A DNA stretch of 52,611 bases from the NCBI GenBank assembly GCA_037447655.1, contig JBBHKE010000798.1, positions 1 through 52,611 on the forward strand, read 5' to 3'. This DNA is from Zygnema cylindricum (lineage: Eukaryota > Streptophyta > Zygnematophyceae > Zygnematales > Zygnemataceae). Under the pieces are notes generated by a model. The model worked only from the letters and a program-made list of their open reading frames with translations. It searched no databases and was not told the DNA's origin. The translations under genes and the position numbers were made by a program. Every line of letters starts with the position of its first letter. The first letter of the stretch is position 1. Shown here piece after piece: positions 31,757 to 43,040 of the stretch.

Positions 31757-32805
31757 GGTTATGGGCCCACCCTCTAGGGTGCCCATTTTTAATGGAACAC
31801 GGTTCATTTATTGGGAAACCATGATAAGGGGTGCACTGGTTGAAAAACGACTATGGGGCATTGTGAGTGGTCGTGTGCGTCGGCCATCCGCAAAATTGGG
31901 AGTTCCACCAGGGTTTGAAGGATCTCGGTTCACAAGAGGATCTGCGGGGGCAGAGGTGGAAGAGGATGTTGGAGAAAGCATCGTGTCGGACATAGGGAAG
32001 GAGAAGGGGAAGGAGAAACTCATACCGATGCTTACTGGATCGGTTTTGGCAGCGGATGTTTTGAAAATCGAGGAAAATGATAGTATAATCTGGGATTTCA
32101 ACAATACCGTGGCGACTCATTTTATTCTCGGGCGTCTCACCCAAGCAGTGGCTACACCTCATCTTCATGTGGACAGGGCGAACGAGTTGTGGGAGGCTCT
32201 TGTCAGCATTTACAAGAGTGGTACGATTCAACAGCAGAAGCTGGCATGTCAGAAGGTACAGGCATATGTGTACAAAGGGGGAAAGGATTTAGATTTTTGT
32301 AATTAATTGGCCGAGTTTTTTATGGAATTGGAGAGTGCAGTGAAAAAGGAGACCGAGAAAGTGAAGGTGAATACTTTGTTGATAAAACTCCCAGATGATT
32401 ATGAAAACATTGTTAACATGGTTCACGATTTACTAGATCATCGATGGATCTGGAACTCTGTTGTGGGAATGATTTTGGTACGGGAAAACACAATTGAGAT
32501 TCGGAGAGGAGGAAAGAGTGTTCAGGCGTTGGCTACTGGAACTAATTAGGGAGATAAGGATTCCAAGAAACCTTATGAAAACTTTGGTGGAGGAGGAAGA
32601 GGAAATCAATCGGAAGGATCTGGATCGAGGCCTCCGAAGTGGCTTTGTCACTTTTGTAAGAAGTCGGGACATCACATGGCGGAGTGTACTAAACTAACAG
32701 AGCTGAGATTGAAGGAGGAACATGTCGAAAAACCAACCGCAAAGAAAAAGAAGGCATTTGTGGCAACACAAGTCATCGGAGAGGACTCCGATGAGGACGA
32801 CGGAT
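31737..32805 (+). pseudogene. E3 gag
   Basis: Begins MEVTEFQVMGPPSRVPIF. The frame is kept through three stop codons (TAA about 32304, TAG about 32547, TAA about 32803). The capsid region includes QQQKLACQKVQAYVYKGG and LLIKLPDDYENIVNM. The CCHC knuckle CHFCKKSGHHMAEC is at about 32650-32692. With only point-mutation stops it would be about 355 residues, normal for copia gag. Confidence 0.8.
31757..31771 (+). other. E3 primer-binding site, anticodon type
   Basis: GGTTATGGGCCCACC immediately follows the LTR. It is perfectly complementary over 15 bases to GGUGGGCCCAUAACC, the anticodon arm of plant initiator tRNA-Met as I recall that tRNA. The ATG at 31761-31763 is in frame with gag. Confidence 0.75.
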
Positions 32806-32898
32806 AACTCCTCCTCAACAAGGAGCTGGAGGTGAAAGGTGAGTTAGAGTTTCCAAGGAGGCAAAAGTGTGCTTTCGGTGGAGTAAGAGAAGCTCTAG

Positions 32899-33997
32899 AA
32901 AGAAGGATGGATTATTGATTCAGAAGCCTCTATGCATATGTGTAGAGAAAAACCATTGTTTACAAAAATGAGAAAGATCCCTACTGTAGAGATTGAGTAC
33001 GGGGATGGGAGAATAGTCACCACTAAATTAGTGGGATTTATGGATCTGAGAGTCTTAGTTGATGGAAAAGCATCTATAGTCACTTTCTCTGATGTTTTTT
33101 TTATCCCAGAGTTGAACAAGAATCTTATCTTTACATCGGTCTTAGATGATACCGGTTTTGAGACTAGTACTAAAAAAAGAGTCCTTGTTGCTAGCTATGA
33201 GGATGAAGTGTATTTCACAGCTGAAAAGGGTAGCCAAGGAATGTTTAGGCTGAATTTGAGTAATGGAAAGACGAAAGTTTACTATGCTGGTGTAAGTGAT
33301 TTGATGATGTGGAATAAAAGATTGGGACACGTGCATCTAGATAGATTGAAGGAAATGAAGAAAATGGGTGTAGTTGAGGGCATACATTTTGGAGATAATG
33401 AAACTTTCGATGATTCTAGTGGGTGTGCTCAAGGAAAAACCCAAAGATTGCCTTTTCCAAAAGCCGCAACATATAAGGGTGAAAAGGTCTTAAATTTGGT
33501 TCCCACTGATATATGGGGACCGGCCAAAATGCCATCAGTTGGAGGGAAAAGATTTATGCTTACTATCACTGAAGATTGGTCTAGATACTCTAGAGTATAC
33601 GTTTTGAAAAACAAATCTGAGGCTTCGGCTTATTTTAAGGAGTATAAAGCTTGGAGTGAAAAGCTTCAGGAGACACCTATAAAGAGAGTGAGAAGTGATA
33701 ATGGGGGTGAATTCACTTCTAATGAGTTTGAAGATTACTTGAAAGAGGAAGGTGTTCAACACCAAAAGACTGTCCCAAAGAATCCATAACAAAACGGTGT
33801 AGCCGAGAGACTAAATCGGACATTAAGTGATAGTGCTCGTAGTATGTTGACAGATAAAAAGATAAGGAAAAGTTTTTGGGCAGAGGCTATAAAATTGTGC
33901 TAACTATCTCAAAAATAGAGTCCTTACCTCGGCCGTAAAAGGCCAAACACCTTATGAAAGATGGACCGGGAGAAAACCTGATATTTCACACTTAAAG
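32899..33997 (+). pseudogene. E3 protease and integrase
   Basis: The protease motif reads GWIIDSEASMHMC (about 32907-32945); Glu replaces the Gly of D-S-G, so it would be inactive. The GAG-pre-integrase zinc region follows (MMWNKRLGHVHLDRLKEM, SSGCAQGK, with one Cys of the pair changed). Core integrase: VPTDIWGP, RSDNGGEFTS and QNGVAERLNRT, the D, D and E of the catalytic triad. A stop (33787-33789) separates the last motif, and a frameshift at about 33900 joins it to the next frame. Confidence 0.85.
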
Positions 33998-36091
33998 GTG
34001 TTTGGAAGTCAAGTGTTTAGTCTAAACACAGAAAAATCTGATTGGAAGTTAGATGCTAGAGGAAAGCCGGGATACTTACTTGGGTATGATGAAAATGTAA
34101 AGGGGTATAGAGTTTATGATCTCGGAAGAGAAGACATAATTCTAGTGAAACACTTGGTTGTTATGGACGAAGGAAAGTCCATAGATCCCTTTAAGTACAC
34201 TAAACCGGTCAAAATTAGAATTGAATCAGAAATTGAGTTAGATTCAGATTCTTCTAACCAAACTCCGGTTCAGCCTGACCTTGCAGAGGAAGAGAAAAAT
34301 CTGATCGAGAGTGATCCTCTCTTAGAGACACTACTTCCAATTCAACCCGAGGAAAGACAGGAAACAGATGATGAACGTCCGGAGATGGACTCCACGGATA
34401 GGGGAGAAGATGAAGTCGTTCGGAGAAATCCGAGATTACCCTCCATCCCAGCATCAGAGTTTGAAGGAGGAAAGAGAAGTAGCAAGAGACTTCAAGAGAG
34501 GCAAGTGAACAACAAGGTAACTAAGATGTCACATTTTAGCGAACCCCAGACTTACTCAGAGGCAATTAATAGTCCGGAAAGTAGTAGATGGGTGACAGCC
34601 ATTAATGATGAGATGGCTTCCATTATGGAAGCAAACACATGGGAGTTGGTGGATTGTCCTCCGGACAGAAAGCCGATAGGATGTAAGTGGGTATTTAAGT
34701 TGAAACTCAATCCCGATAACACCATTGAGCGATACAAAGCCAGATTAGTGGCAAAGGGGTTCACACAGAAGGAGGGAATCGATTATAAGGAGATCTTCGC
34801 TACGGTTGTTAGATTTCCCTCCCTCCAGATTCTACTTAGTTTAGCGGCAGCGGAAGACATGGAAGTACACCAGATGGACATCAAAACTGCTTTCTTACAC
34901 GGGGAATTAAAAGAAGAGATCTTCATGCGACAGCCGGAAGGATTTGTTGAAAAGGGAGAAGAAAGTAAGGTGTGCAGATTGATAAAGTCTCTTTATGGAC
35001 TAAAGCAAGCTCCACATCAATGGTACAGGAAGTTGGACGAGTTTTTGACGAGTTTGGGATATATTTGAATCAGTTCAGATCATTCCATCTATCTATTTTA
35101 GGATGAGGAAGGTATAATTTTCATTGCTATCTATGTGGATGATTTGCTTGTTTTGAGTAAATCAATGGTGAAAATTAATAGGCTGAAAAAGGATCTAAGG
35201 GGTAGATTTGAAATGAAAGACTTGGGAGAGGCAAAGTACATTTTGGGAATTCAGATGGAAAGAGATAGACAAAAGAAAACAATTAGACTAACTCAAAAGG
35301 AAGAAATAGGGATTATGCTTGAAAAATTTCAGATGGATAAAGCAAATAGTTGTACGACTCCCATTGATTTAAAGAAGGGTAATGAGGGGAGCTCAGCAGA
35401 GGGAGTCTTGATCTTGGATAATGAGTAAGGACCTGAGGAAAGCAAGTTCATGCAAACTATTCCATACAGATAGGTTGTCGGTAGTTTGATCTATTTTATG
35501 AACTGTACTTTTCCTGATATTGCAGCAGCTGTGAGAGTATTAAGTAGGAGTCTAAATGATCCTAGGAAGAAAGATTGGGAAGCAGCCAAAAGGATCATGC
35601 GGTACTTGATAGGAACAAGAGATTTGTGGTTGCATTTGGGAGGGCATAATACTGACATCACCACTTGCAGTGACGCCAGTTATGGGGATGCTCCGATGAA
35701 AAGGTGTACTCCTGGGTATGTGTTATATGTTGGGAATGGGGCTTGCTGTTGGAGCAGCAAGCAACAAAAGTTGATTGCTCAGTCCACCTTAGAGGCTGAG
35801 TATATGGCCTCTTGTTCGGCTATGAAAGAATTGATGTGGGTGAAATCTTGGCTTCAAGAACTGGGATATATGAAGAGTGGAGTGCAAAAGATATTTTGTG
35901 ACAATCAAGATGCGATTGCAATTGCAGCAAATCCTAAACATTACTTTAAAGCAAAGCATATGGATATTCGTTTGAGCTTTGTTGGAGAGAAAATTGTGAA
36001 TGAAATAATTAGTATGGAATATAGACCGGATGGAGAAATGGTAGCAGATATGATGACTAAGGAGGTTCCTTCTCCCAAATTAACATTTTAA
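33998..36091 (+). pseudogene. E3 integrase tail, RT and RNase H
   Basis: 33998-35068 is open for 356 codons: integrase C-terminal extension, an acidic linker, then RT (KWVFKLKLNPDNTIERYKAR, MDIKTAFLHGELKEEIF, SLYGLKQAPHQWY). After stops at about 35066 and 35099 the catalytic IYVDDLLV follows intact (about 35130). RNase H occupies 35490-36091 (CSDASYGDAP, STLEAEYMAS, CDNQDAIAIA, HMDIRLSFV). Further stops near 35426 and 35471. It is the best-preserved pol in the window. Confidence 0.9.
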
Positions 36092-36128
36092 ATGGGAGAA
36101 GTGTGGACTGAAGGAAAAGATAGACTAG

Positions 36129-36141
36129 AAAATAAGGGGAG
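36129..36141 (+). other. Polypurine tract of E3
   Basis: AAAATAAGGGGAG directly before TGTAGCAAAGTG, the start of the 3' LTR. The same tract is found in N1. Confidence 0.85.
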
Positions 36142-37251
36142 TGTAGCAAAGTGATATTTTATATTCTATCTTTTTAAAGGATTTGCAGCTCTCACTTGTC
36201 GTAGTTAGTGAGAATTGACGGGCAACCATGGCTGCCTCAAGCAGATGAGACGATGGGCAAAAGACAAGGCTCCTGCAAAAGCTACGTTACCAAGACACGA
36301 TTTGATCTTGTTACCTCTGGACGAAGGCCGTACAAATTGTTTCACGCCTTATCCGTTAGGTCTTGAAGAAAAATTACACGCGATGTATTTGGTAAGTATT
36401 TAAAGAATGACAAAGCGACATATTCCTTTAAACGACTTACGTAACGAAACGAAACATGAAACGTGTGGTACCGCATAAATGAAGTTCCGCACGAAATAAA
36501 TGAAACAAATATTTGATTTCGACGGACGAAATTAAATGTCGCGATCGACGGCTCGCAAAGGAATAAGGAATTTCAAACGGTCAACACGGAATGTTGACCG
36601 TCGAAATTCAACGGTCAACACGGAACATTGACCGGTGATTTTCAACGGTCAACATTTATTCGGCGCGCCGTCAGATCGAACGCGTGAAATTGATAGCGGG
36701 AAAAAGAACAGACGGCACACGTGAGTGTTGGTATGCCGCAACAATTATTTGGGAGCATTCGGCGAAATGGGAGGAAATGACACGTGGCATCATCTTATAG
36801 GATGCTGGAAGAGAAAAGGGGCTGAACGACGTTGACCTATTAGCTAGGTGGTAGAACGTGAGTGGTGCCGAATATATCCGTACATAAAGTACGGCGGCTG
36901 GTGTACTATGTATGTACAATAGTTAGAGTACTTTATTTTGAATGGTTTAGAGTAGCTATTAGTGAGGTTTTCAGGACTTAGACAAAATTTAAAAAGTCCT
37001 CTCTCTCAGAGGCCATATATATAAATATGTTGTCTTTGAACAGCCATAACTTAATGCTCGGGTGAGCAAATTCAGTGATTCTTTATGCTGCGGACTCAGG
37101 GGAGTCCATGCTACACAGGGTTGTAGTCAGTCAAAGATTTTGCGTGCCAGGGTGGCACGTATTCATCGCCAAAGTCAAAACTGCAAGTATTATCCTAGAG
37201 GCGTCATATATGCTGGACATTTTGTGGACCAATGGAGGTCACAGAATTTCA
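36142..37251 (+). repeat. E3 3' LTR
   Basis: 1110 bp, clearly the partner of 30646-31756 but with many more differences than the N1 pair, so E3 is older. The hairpin/W-box cluster is at 36578-36653 and the TATA region at about 37013-37028. Confidence 0.85.
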
Positions 37252-37887
37252 TGATGTATTTCATTGTGGGAACGCGTCCAGATATTTCTGTTGCAGTTTT
37301 TGTTGTCAGCAGGTATTGCCAGGCACCAAAGAAACCACATTAGGAGGCGATGAAACGGATCTTTCGATATTTGGTTGGCACGATCAGCCTCAGATTGGTG
37401 TTTCAATCGGATGGAGATTTGGAATGTTTTGGATACTGCGATGCAGATTGGGGAGGAGAATATGATTCTGGAAAATCAACTACCGGATAAGCATTCATAT
37501 TCGGTGGAGCTGCTATTTCATGTAAGGAGTTCCAGGCTCCAACCGACTGTGGCATTAAACTCTACAGAGGCCGAATATATGTCAGTCTGTCATGTGTCGA
37601 AGGCTGCAATTTGGGTGAAAGAAATGCTTGAAGAGTTAGTTATTTCAGTTGGATGTCTGAAAGTATTTTCTGATAGCATGAGTTCTATGGCACTGATCAA
37701 AAATCCTGTATTTCATAAAAGGACTAAACATATCAGAATTCAGTGGCATTTTATTCGAGATTTAGTGAGAGAAAAGGAACTTGAATTTGTCTTTGTTCCT
37801 ACTGTAGAGGAAGCAGCTGACATGCTTACTAAGTCAGCAATGCAGGATGTCTTTGTGAGAGGTAGGCCTAAGCTAGGCTTGCTGTGA
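37252..37887 (+). pseudogene. E6 RT end and RNase H
   Basis: Starts abruptly at the end of the E3 LTR with MYFIVGTRPDISVAVFVVSR, the usual sequence before copia RNase H. One frame change near 37340-37480 separates this from NSTEAEYMSVCHVSKAAIWVK and on to RGRPKLGLL, where the last 170-codon frame is open. It is closely similar to E2. The rest of E6 (gag to RT) is missing from the window. Confidence 0.85.
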
Positions 37888-37912
37888 GAGTATTCCACAA
37901 TGAGAGGTGGAA

Positions 37913-39085
37913 TGTTAGGACAATTGTGGAATCGGGTGTTAGACGATTCAGTTTTTTGTTCGATTTCGTGTCTAAGTCTTGTTGTTCATAGCCCTTTTCA
38001 GCCATGAATGTACCCTCGGAAGCACCACAGACTACCCAAAAACAGCGTCATTTGCTTCCACTCAGAATTCTATAGGATAACCAAAACAAGCTGAAACTAC
38101 TCAACCACGTAGTTCCTAGGCCACTAAGTTTTCCAACCAATTTTCATATAACAATACCAAACCGAAAAATCACAACACTCAGTCAAAGTTGCCGAAAAAC
38201 AGCTTGCCAGAACTTTGGTAAATCTGACCAACTTCACAATGAATCCCCAAGCAAATCAGACCCACAATAGGTCTAAAAATTTGCCACAATATTTCCAACA
38301 CAAGGAGGAACACACGTACAAAATTTCAGATAATTCTGCCTATAAAACTGAGAGCAATTCTCAGATGAAAATTCCAAAAATGACCTAAAACAGATTTTAG
38401 TCCAACAGTTCCTAAGTCCAAAAAAAGACTAAATCCTACACATACAAAGTGAACCTACAGCCGATCTACACCGTACCAAAACTACCGTGGTGTGTCGGTA
38501 CACTAAATAATAATCAAACTAAACCCCGCCATCTACCGTACAAGTATTTACATCAATCCTTAACCCTAGTCGCTGCTAAAGTACGCAGTCAACTTTAGTC
38601 CATTGAAATGACGGTTCGGTCAATATTTCTCTTCCAAAAATGACGGCGAACTCCGTCCGCCGTCCGCGTATTCATTCATCAACGAAGATGAACCACAACG
38701 TGTAAATCTGGTTCCTCAAGTAAATATATACTTTGTCAACCAACTTAACGAAGCTTGACTTCCTCACGCACCAACACGTGTACATAGAGTGTACCAAATC
38801 TGTGAACTCCCTTTAGAGTTACATACCACACCACATCTTGTCTACGTTAACTCAGTTTGTATACAAAACCGGCTAAGTCTAAACTCTCTTTCTCACACAC
38901 AAGATATAGAGAGGACTAAAGTTTTCCAAAACCAACATTATTACTCCCCCCAATCCACAAATCTATTAGAACCTCCACAGTAAATTCAAATAGCATACGC
39001 ATTAAACTCGTGACTTGTACTCACGAACCATTGTGTACAAATGAAACTACACACACGCGCACGAAGCTATCTTTTCAAACCAACA
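37913..39085 (+). repeat. E6 3' LTR
   Basis: Preceded by the PPT GAGAGGTGGAA (37902-37912). It begins TGTTAGGACAATTG. The proposed end is ...TTTTCAAACCAACA, which forms a TGTT...AACA inverted end pair. The last 140 bp resembles the arm end at 22620-22760. The start is firm; the end is inferred. Confidence 0.6.
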
Positions 39086-39504
39086 AGTCTTGTATATCAG
39101 TTTGCGTTACGGTCGCGACACGTATATTTGTTTGTTCCATACGGTAGTATGTTTGTTGTACGTTTGTTTTGGTTAGTTGTGTTGCGTGGTACCGGGTGTG
39201 CTGACTTGCACATTGTTTCATTCTTGCTGCCAGATGTTTAATTGTTGTGAGCTGTTTGAGAGGCACGTTTTCCGTGGCGTGTAAACTAAAGTTTGTTGTG
39301 TAGTCTGTAGACTAAGGTAGTAGTCGGTTTTGGTTTTTTTTTTCTTTTGTAAGGGATTAAGTGAGAAATTCAGTACAAAAAAAACTTCGGCTTTAATATA
39401 AATGTGTATTGGCCGATGCGATCTGAAAATGTGTTTTATATGTAATTAATGGTGAATGTTTTCGCTGTGGCATTAAGTTTAATCTTAGTGGATAGTAGTG
39501 ATCT
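39086..39504. other. Unassigned DNA
   Basis: T/G-rich, no convincing frame. It may be old flanking DNA between E6 and the truncated E8. Confidence 0.4.
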
Positions 39505-40015
39505 TTACAGTAGCGCTCTTGTAAATGTTGACAAGAGCCTCTCACAACTTATCCGCCCTGTCCACATGAAGATGAGGTGTAGCCACCGCTTGAGTAAGAC
39601 GCCCGAGAATAAAATGAGTCGCCACAGTATTGATGAAATCCCATATTTCACTGTCATTTGCCTCGGTTTTCTGAATGTCATCCCATATTTCACTGTCATT
39701 TGCCTCGGTTTTCTGAATGTCTGCTACCGGAACAGATCCAGTAGCCATCGGTGTGAGTTTCTCCTTCCCCTTCTCCTTCCTTGTGGCTGACACGATGCTT
39801 TCTCCAACATCCTCTACTACCTCTGCTTGCACAGATCCTTCTGTGAATCGAGATCCTCCGAACCCTGGTGGAACTCCTAATTTTGCGGATGGCCGATGGA
39901 CACGACCACTCACAATGCCCTATAGCCGATTTTCAAACAATGCACCCCTCATCATTGTTTCCCAATAAATAAACCTTGCTCCATTGAAAATAGGCACCCT
40001 AGAGGGTGGGCCCAT
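39505..40015 (-). pseudogene. E8 gag fragment
   Basis: Minus-strand gag close to E3 (MGPPSRVPIF, then SGRVHRPSAKLGVPPGFGGS). The first ATG lies in the PBS (40015). A TGG-to-TAG change follows about 30 codons in, and a second stop occurs near HVDRADKL. It contains a 42-bp exact tandem duplication (39638-39721). Similarity ends at about 39505, so the rest of the element is gone. Confidence 0.75.
39638..39721. repeat. 42-bp tandem duplication in E8 gag
   Basis: Two exact units (39638-39679 and 39680-39721), 14 codons each, so the frame is preserved (DIQKTEANDSEIWD twice). E3 has a single copy. Confidence 0.95.
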
Positions 40016-40019
40016 AACC
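40005..40019 (-). other. E8 primer-binding site, anticodon type
   Basis: Plus strand GGTGGGCCCATAACC, so the minus strand is GGTTATGGGCCCACC, identical to E3. It directly follows the LTR end. Confidence 0.75.
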
Positions 40020-41109
40020 TGTTATTATGTGACTTCCATTGGTACACAGAATGTCCAGCTCATATAAAGCCTCTAGGATAATATTTGCACTTTTGACTTT
40101 GGCAATGAATAAATGCCACCCTAGCATCCTAAAACTCTGACCGACTACACCCCTGTGTAGCCTAGACTCTTGTGTAGCCTGGACTCTTATGAGCATGCAG
40201 AAAAAGAATCATTGAATTTGCTCCCTTGAGCATTAAGTTATGGCTTTTCAAAGACAGCATATGTATACAGATGGCCTCTTGGAGATAGGACATTCAAAAA
40301 ATTTGTGTAAGTCCTAACAACCTTTTCTTAACTACTCTAGACCAATCAAAACATTGTACGCTAAATTATATACCTACAAAGTATTGTAGCCGCTGTACTT
40401 TATGTACGGAAATAGTCAGCACCACTCTCAGTTTGCCACGTGGCATACAAGTCATTTTCATTCTGTCTTTTTCTTTATCGGCATCCTATAAGACGGTGCC
40501 ACGTGTCATTTTCCTCTTTATTAAGGAAGTACAGTCAAATATTTTCTTTGGCGTTTTGGCACTTACGCGTGCCGTTTGTTTGTGATTTGGTAATAAATAT
40601 CGGTTGTCCGATGTTGACAGCGCGCCCAAAAATGTCGACGGTTGTTGACCATTTCGAATTTCAACGGTCTTCGTCCCATGTTGACCGTTGAAAATCCCAG
40701 TTCCTTTGCGAGCCGTCGAGCACAAATGACATTTAAATTTGTCCATTGAAATTAAATGTCTTTTCATTTATTTCATGCAGTACCGTACTTCGTACTATAA
40801 TGTCCTTCCTATGTTCGTTTCGTTTGGTTAGCCGTTAAATGATTTATGTCGCCGCATCATCTGCATTGATTCTTCAAGACCTACCGGATAAGGCGTACCG
40901 ACAATTCGTACGTCTGTTTTTTGACGTGACAAGATCAATTCTGGCTCTGGTATAATATATTTTGCACAAGCTCTATCTCACCTGTCTTCTCATTTGCCTT
41001 AGGCAGCCATGGCTGCTTGCAAGTTCTCAGTGACTACGACAAGTATGAGAATAATAAAATAACCATGGACTGACTAAGAAGATAGATTGAATAATACCCT
41101 TCTTCAACA
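40020..41109 (-). repeat. E8 5' LTR
   Basis: 1090 bp, TGTTATTATGTG...CTTCAACA on the plus strand, a diverged reverse copy of the E3 LTR. It shares the GAGCATTAAGTTATGG block, degenerate TTGACC motifs (about 40613-40690) and a perfect 14-bp palindrome GCAGCCATGGCTGC at 41003-41016. It abuts the E4 protease region on its right. Confidence 0.75.
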
Positions 41110-42480
41110 GCGCTAACTTATCGTACTAAGGAGCAATACGTTCATCAGGAAAGAGACAATATCTTTTAGTACAATAGGTACAATTTGAGATCTCCTTTCG
41201 TGGGATTCTAACGGATCTGAAAAGTTCACGCAAACGAAATTGCTTAACATACTTCATTCACTCGTCAAATTTGTTGATATTCTCAATGTTTCACTGATCA
41301 AAAGGTCGGGCACCAACGTTTGGGAGATTATGCTATTCTAATTGTACGATCAAGAAAAAGGCAAAGCCATAAAATCTATGCACAACCAACTACTATAGAG
41401 TCGGCGGATATTATATACGGCCAACGCGCCATTATCAACCAGCTTTTACAGTTAAATGGCAACCTTACCCTTTGGCACCATCGGATGTGCCATACATCCA
41501 AGGCCAACCTGCATTTTATGATTAAAAGCGGGGTGTTTGAGGATTACATTTGGCGTTGGGTGAGCAAATTGAAAGATGCGTGAGATATAACAATAGGAAA
41601 CAAATTCGGAAACCACATCTGGCTAAGAATCTGATCCATTGCACTCAACATCCGCTTGTACATGCACATTAACCTATGCGAAGATATTAAGCCGGAATAG
41701 ATCACGAGAAATAGGTACATTATGGTTATTATTGATGATTTCTCTTGATTCACTCGGGTAATGATGTTGAAAAAAAACCTGATGTTGTTGAATTTTGTTG
41801 AAGAATTACATGTAATGGTATAGCAACAATGCAAAAGAAATTGAAACCCATTAGATCAGACAATGTAAGGGATTTATTTTTCGTATGCATATGGTATTGG
41901 GGAATTCAATTTCAATATACCGCATCCAACTCACCAGAGTGGAATGGTATCGCCAAGAGGAAGAGTCACACTTTTCACAAAATGTTGCGCTCTATGATTC
42001 ACGGATTTGACCGGAATATATATAATTAGGGTGTTGTTATTCTTATTGCGAGTTACAATTGCATTCGGCGACTACTTTTAATTTCGGGGGACAAAACGCC
42101 TTACGAGTTATAGTATGACCGCAACACAACACTTCATCACATTTGGATTTTACGGTGTCGTGCAACGGTTTATGTTCAATAACAAATAAGACATGGAATT
42201 TTGCATCTCAAATTTGGTCTGGTTATTTTATTGGTTATAGCTCCAAACAGAGCTTTATTTGGTTTACGTCCAATCTGCAATGTCATCGTGGAATCTCTTA
42301 ATGTGGATTTTTGCGATGATTTTTTATCGTCAACTTCTGAGCCGGGAAACAGAATTGCAATTTACATTTTTATGACTATGACATCACCAATTTTCTCGAA
42401 GTTGAAGGTTCGGGTTTGGTCATTGAGCCTGAAAGGGCTTCTTATGTTAAAAGGGGGATAGGAAAATTCTCTCAAAATTT
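41110..42480 (+). pseudogene. Copia element E4 (E2 family), very decayed
   Basis: From left: protease-downstream sequence resembling E2 (TIGTI, DLLSWDSNGSEK), GAG-pre-integrase (LNGNLTLWHHRMCHTSKANL, 41446-41510), integrase (VIIDDFS at about 41728; YTASNSPEWNG at about 41918-41950, with a Ser-Pro-Glu context as in E2), then scattered remnants to about 42480. There are many stops and frameshifts. The E8 LTR lies directly on its left, and no gag or LTR of its own was recognised. Confidence 0.7.
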
Positions 42481-42842
42481 AAAACTGGATAACATTAGGG
42501 GTGATTCCCGATGGGAAAATTCTCGGATGTCTTTGGACATTCAGAAATCTTCTACTTCCCATTAGAGTAGTATTAGTCTTATTGAGGAAGAATATCAAAA
42601 GGAGACAATAATTTTGCTACGGAGAAGTATGATGGAGAATAAGGCGAAGAAGCCAGCCTGCAAAGTGAGTTTAAAGACGAAAACTAGTGTATTGTGAGAA
42701 ATTGTGGAGAATAAAGCTCGATCAGTGTGTAAGTGCTTCTAACGGAGGGAAGGCATTGCTTAGACGGAAACATTTAGACTTGGAGACAAATTTGTTTCAT
42801 TGAGGATGATCGTTTCTATTGTTGCTGTTGGTGGGGAACATA
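42481..42842. other. Unassigned DNA after E4
   Basis: Probably the decayed linker/RT part of E4, but I cannot align it confidently. No gene. Confidence 0.35.
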
Positions 42843-43040
42843 TTGTTAAGAACGATTAAAATAAATCACCACAAAGATAACATGGCAATTACACAGCTGA
42901 AGCATTTACAAACGGGACAGTTGGCCAAAAAGGAATTTATATGTTTGGGCCGAAGCCTCTCAACAACACCTCACTCCTCTCCTCTATATTCTCAAATTGA
43001 TTTATTACTCTAGAATGGCAACACTCCTCAACACCTCTAT
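42843..43040 (-). repeat. LTR remnant of the E1/E2 family
   Basis: GCCAAAAAGGAATTTAT followed by GGGCCGAAGCCTCT matches the LTR at about 378-412 in the same orientation, with weaker similarity to either side. No PBS or PPT survives. Confidence 0.4.

Larger units (their letters stand above)
30646..37251 (+). mobile_element. Copia element E3, near full length
   Basis: 6606 bp: 5' LTR 30646-31756, PBS 31757-31771, gag, PR, IN, RT and RNase H in copia order, PPT 36129-36141, 3' LTR 36142-37251. The pol sense is long and well conserved but broken by about ten stops or frameshifts. The bases flanking the two LTRs (CCACG and TGATG) do not match. The left neighbour is E5 gag and the right neighbour is the E6 RNase H, so the element does not sit in a single interrupted target. 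Confidence 0.85.
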
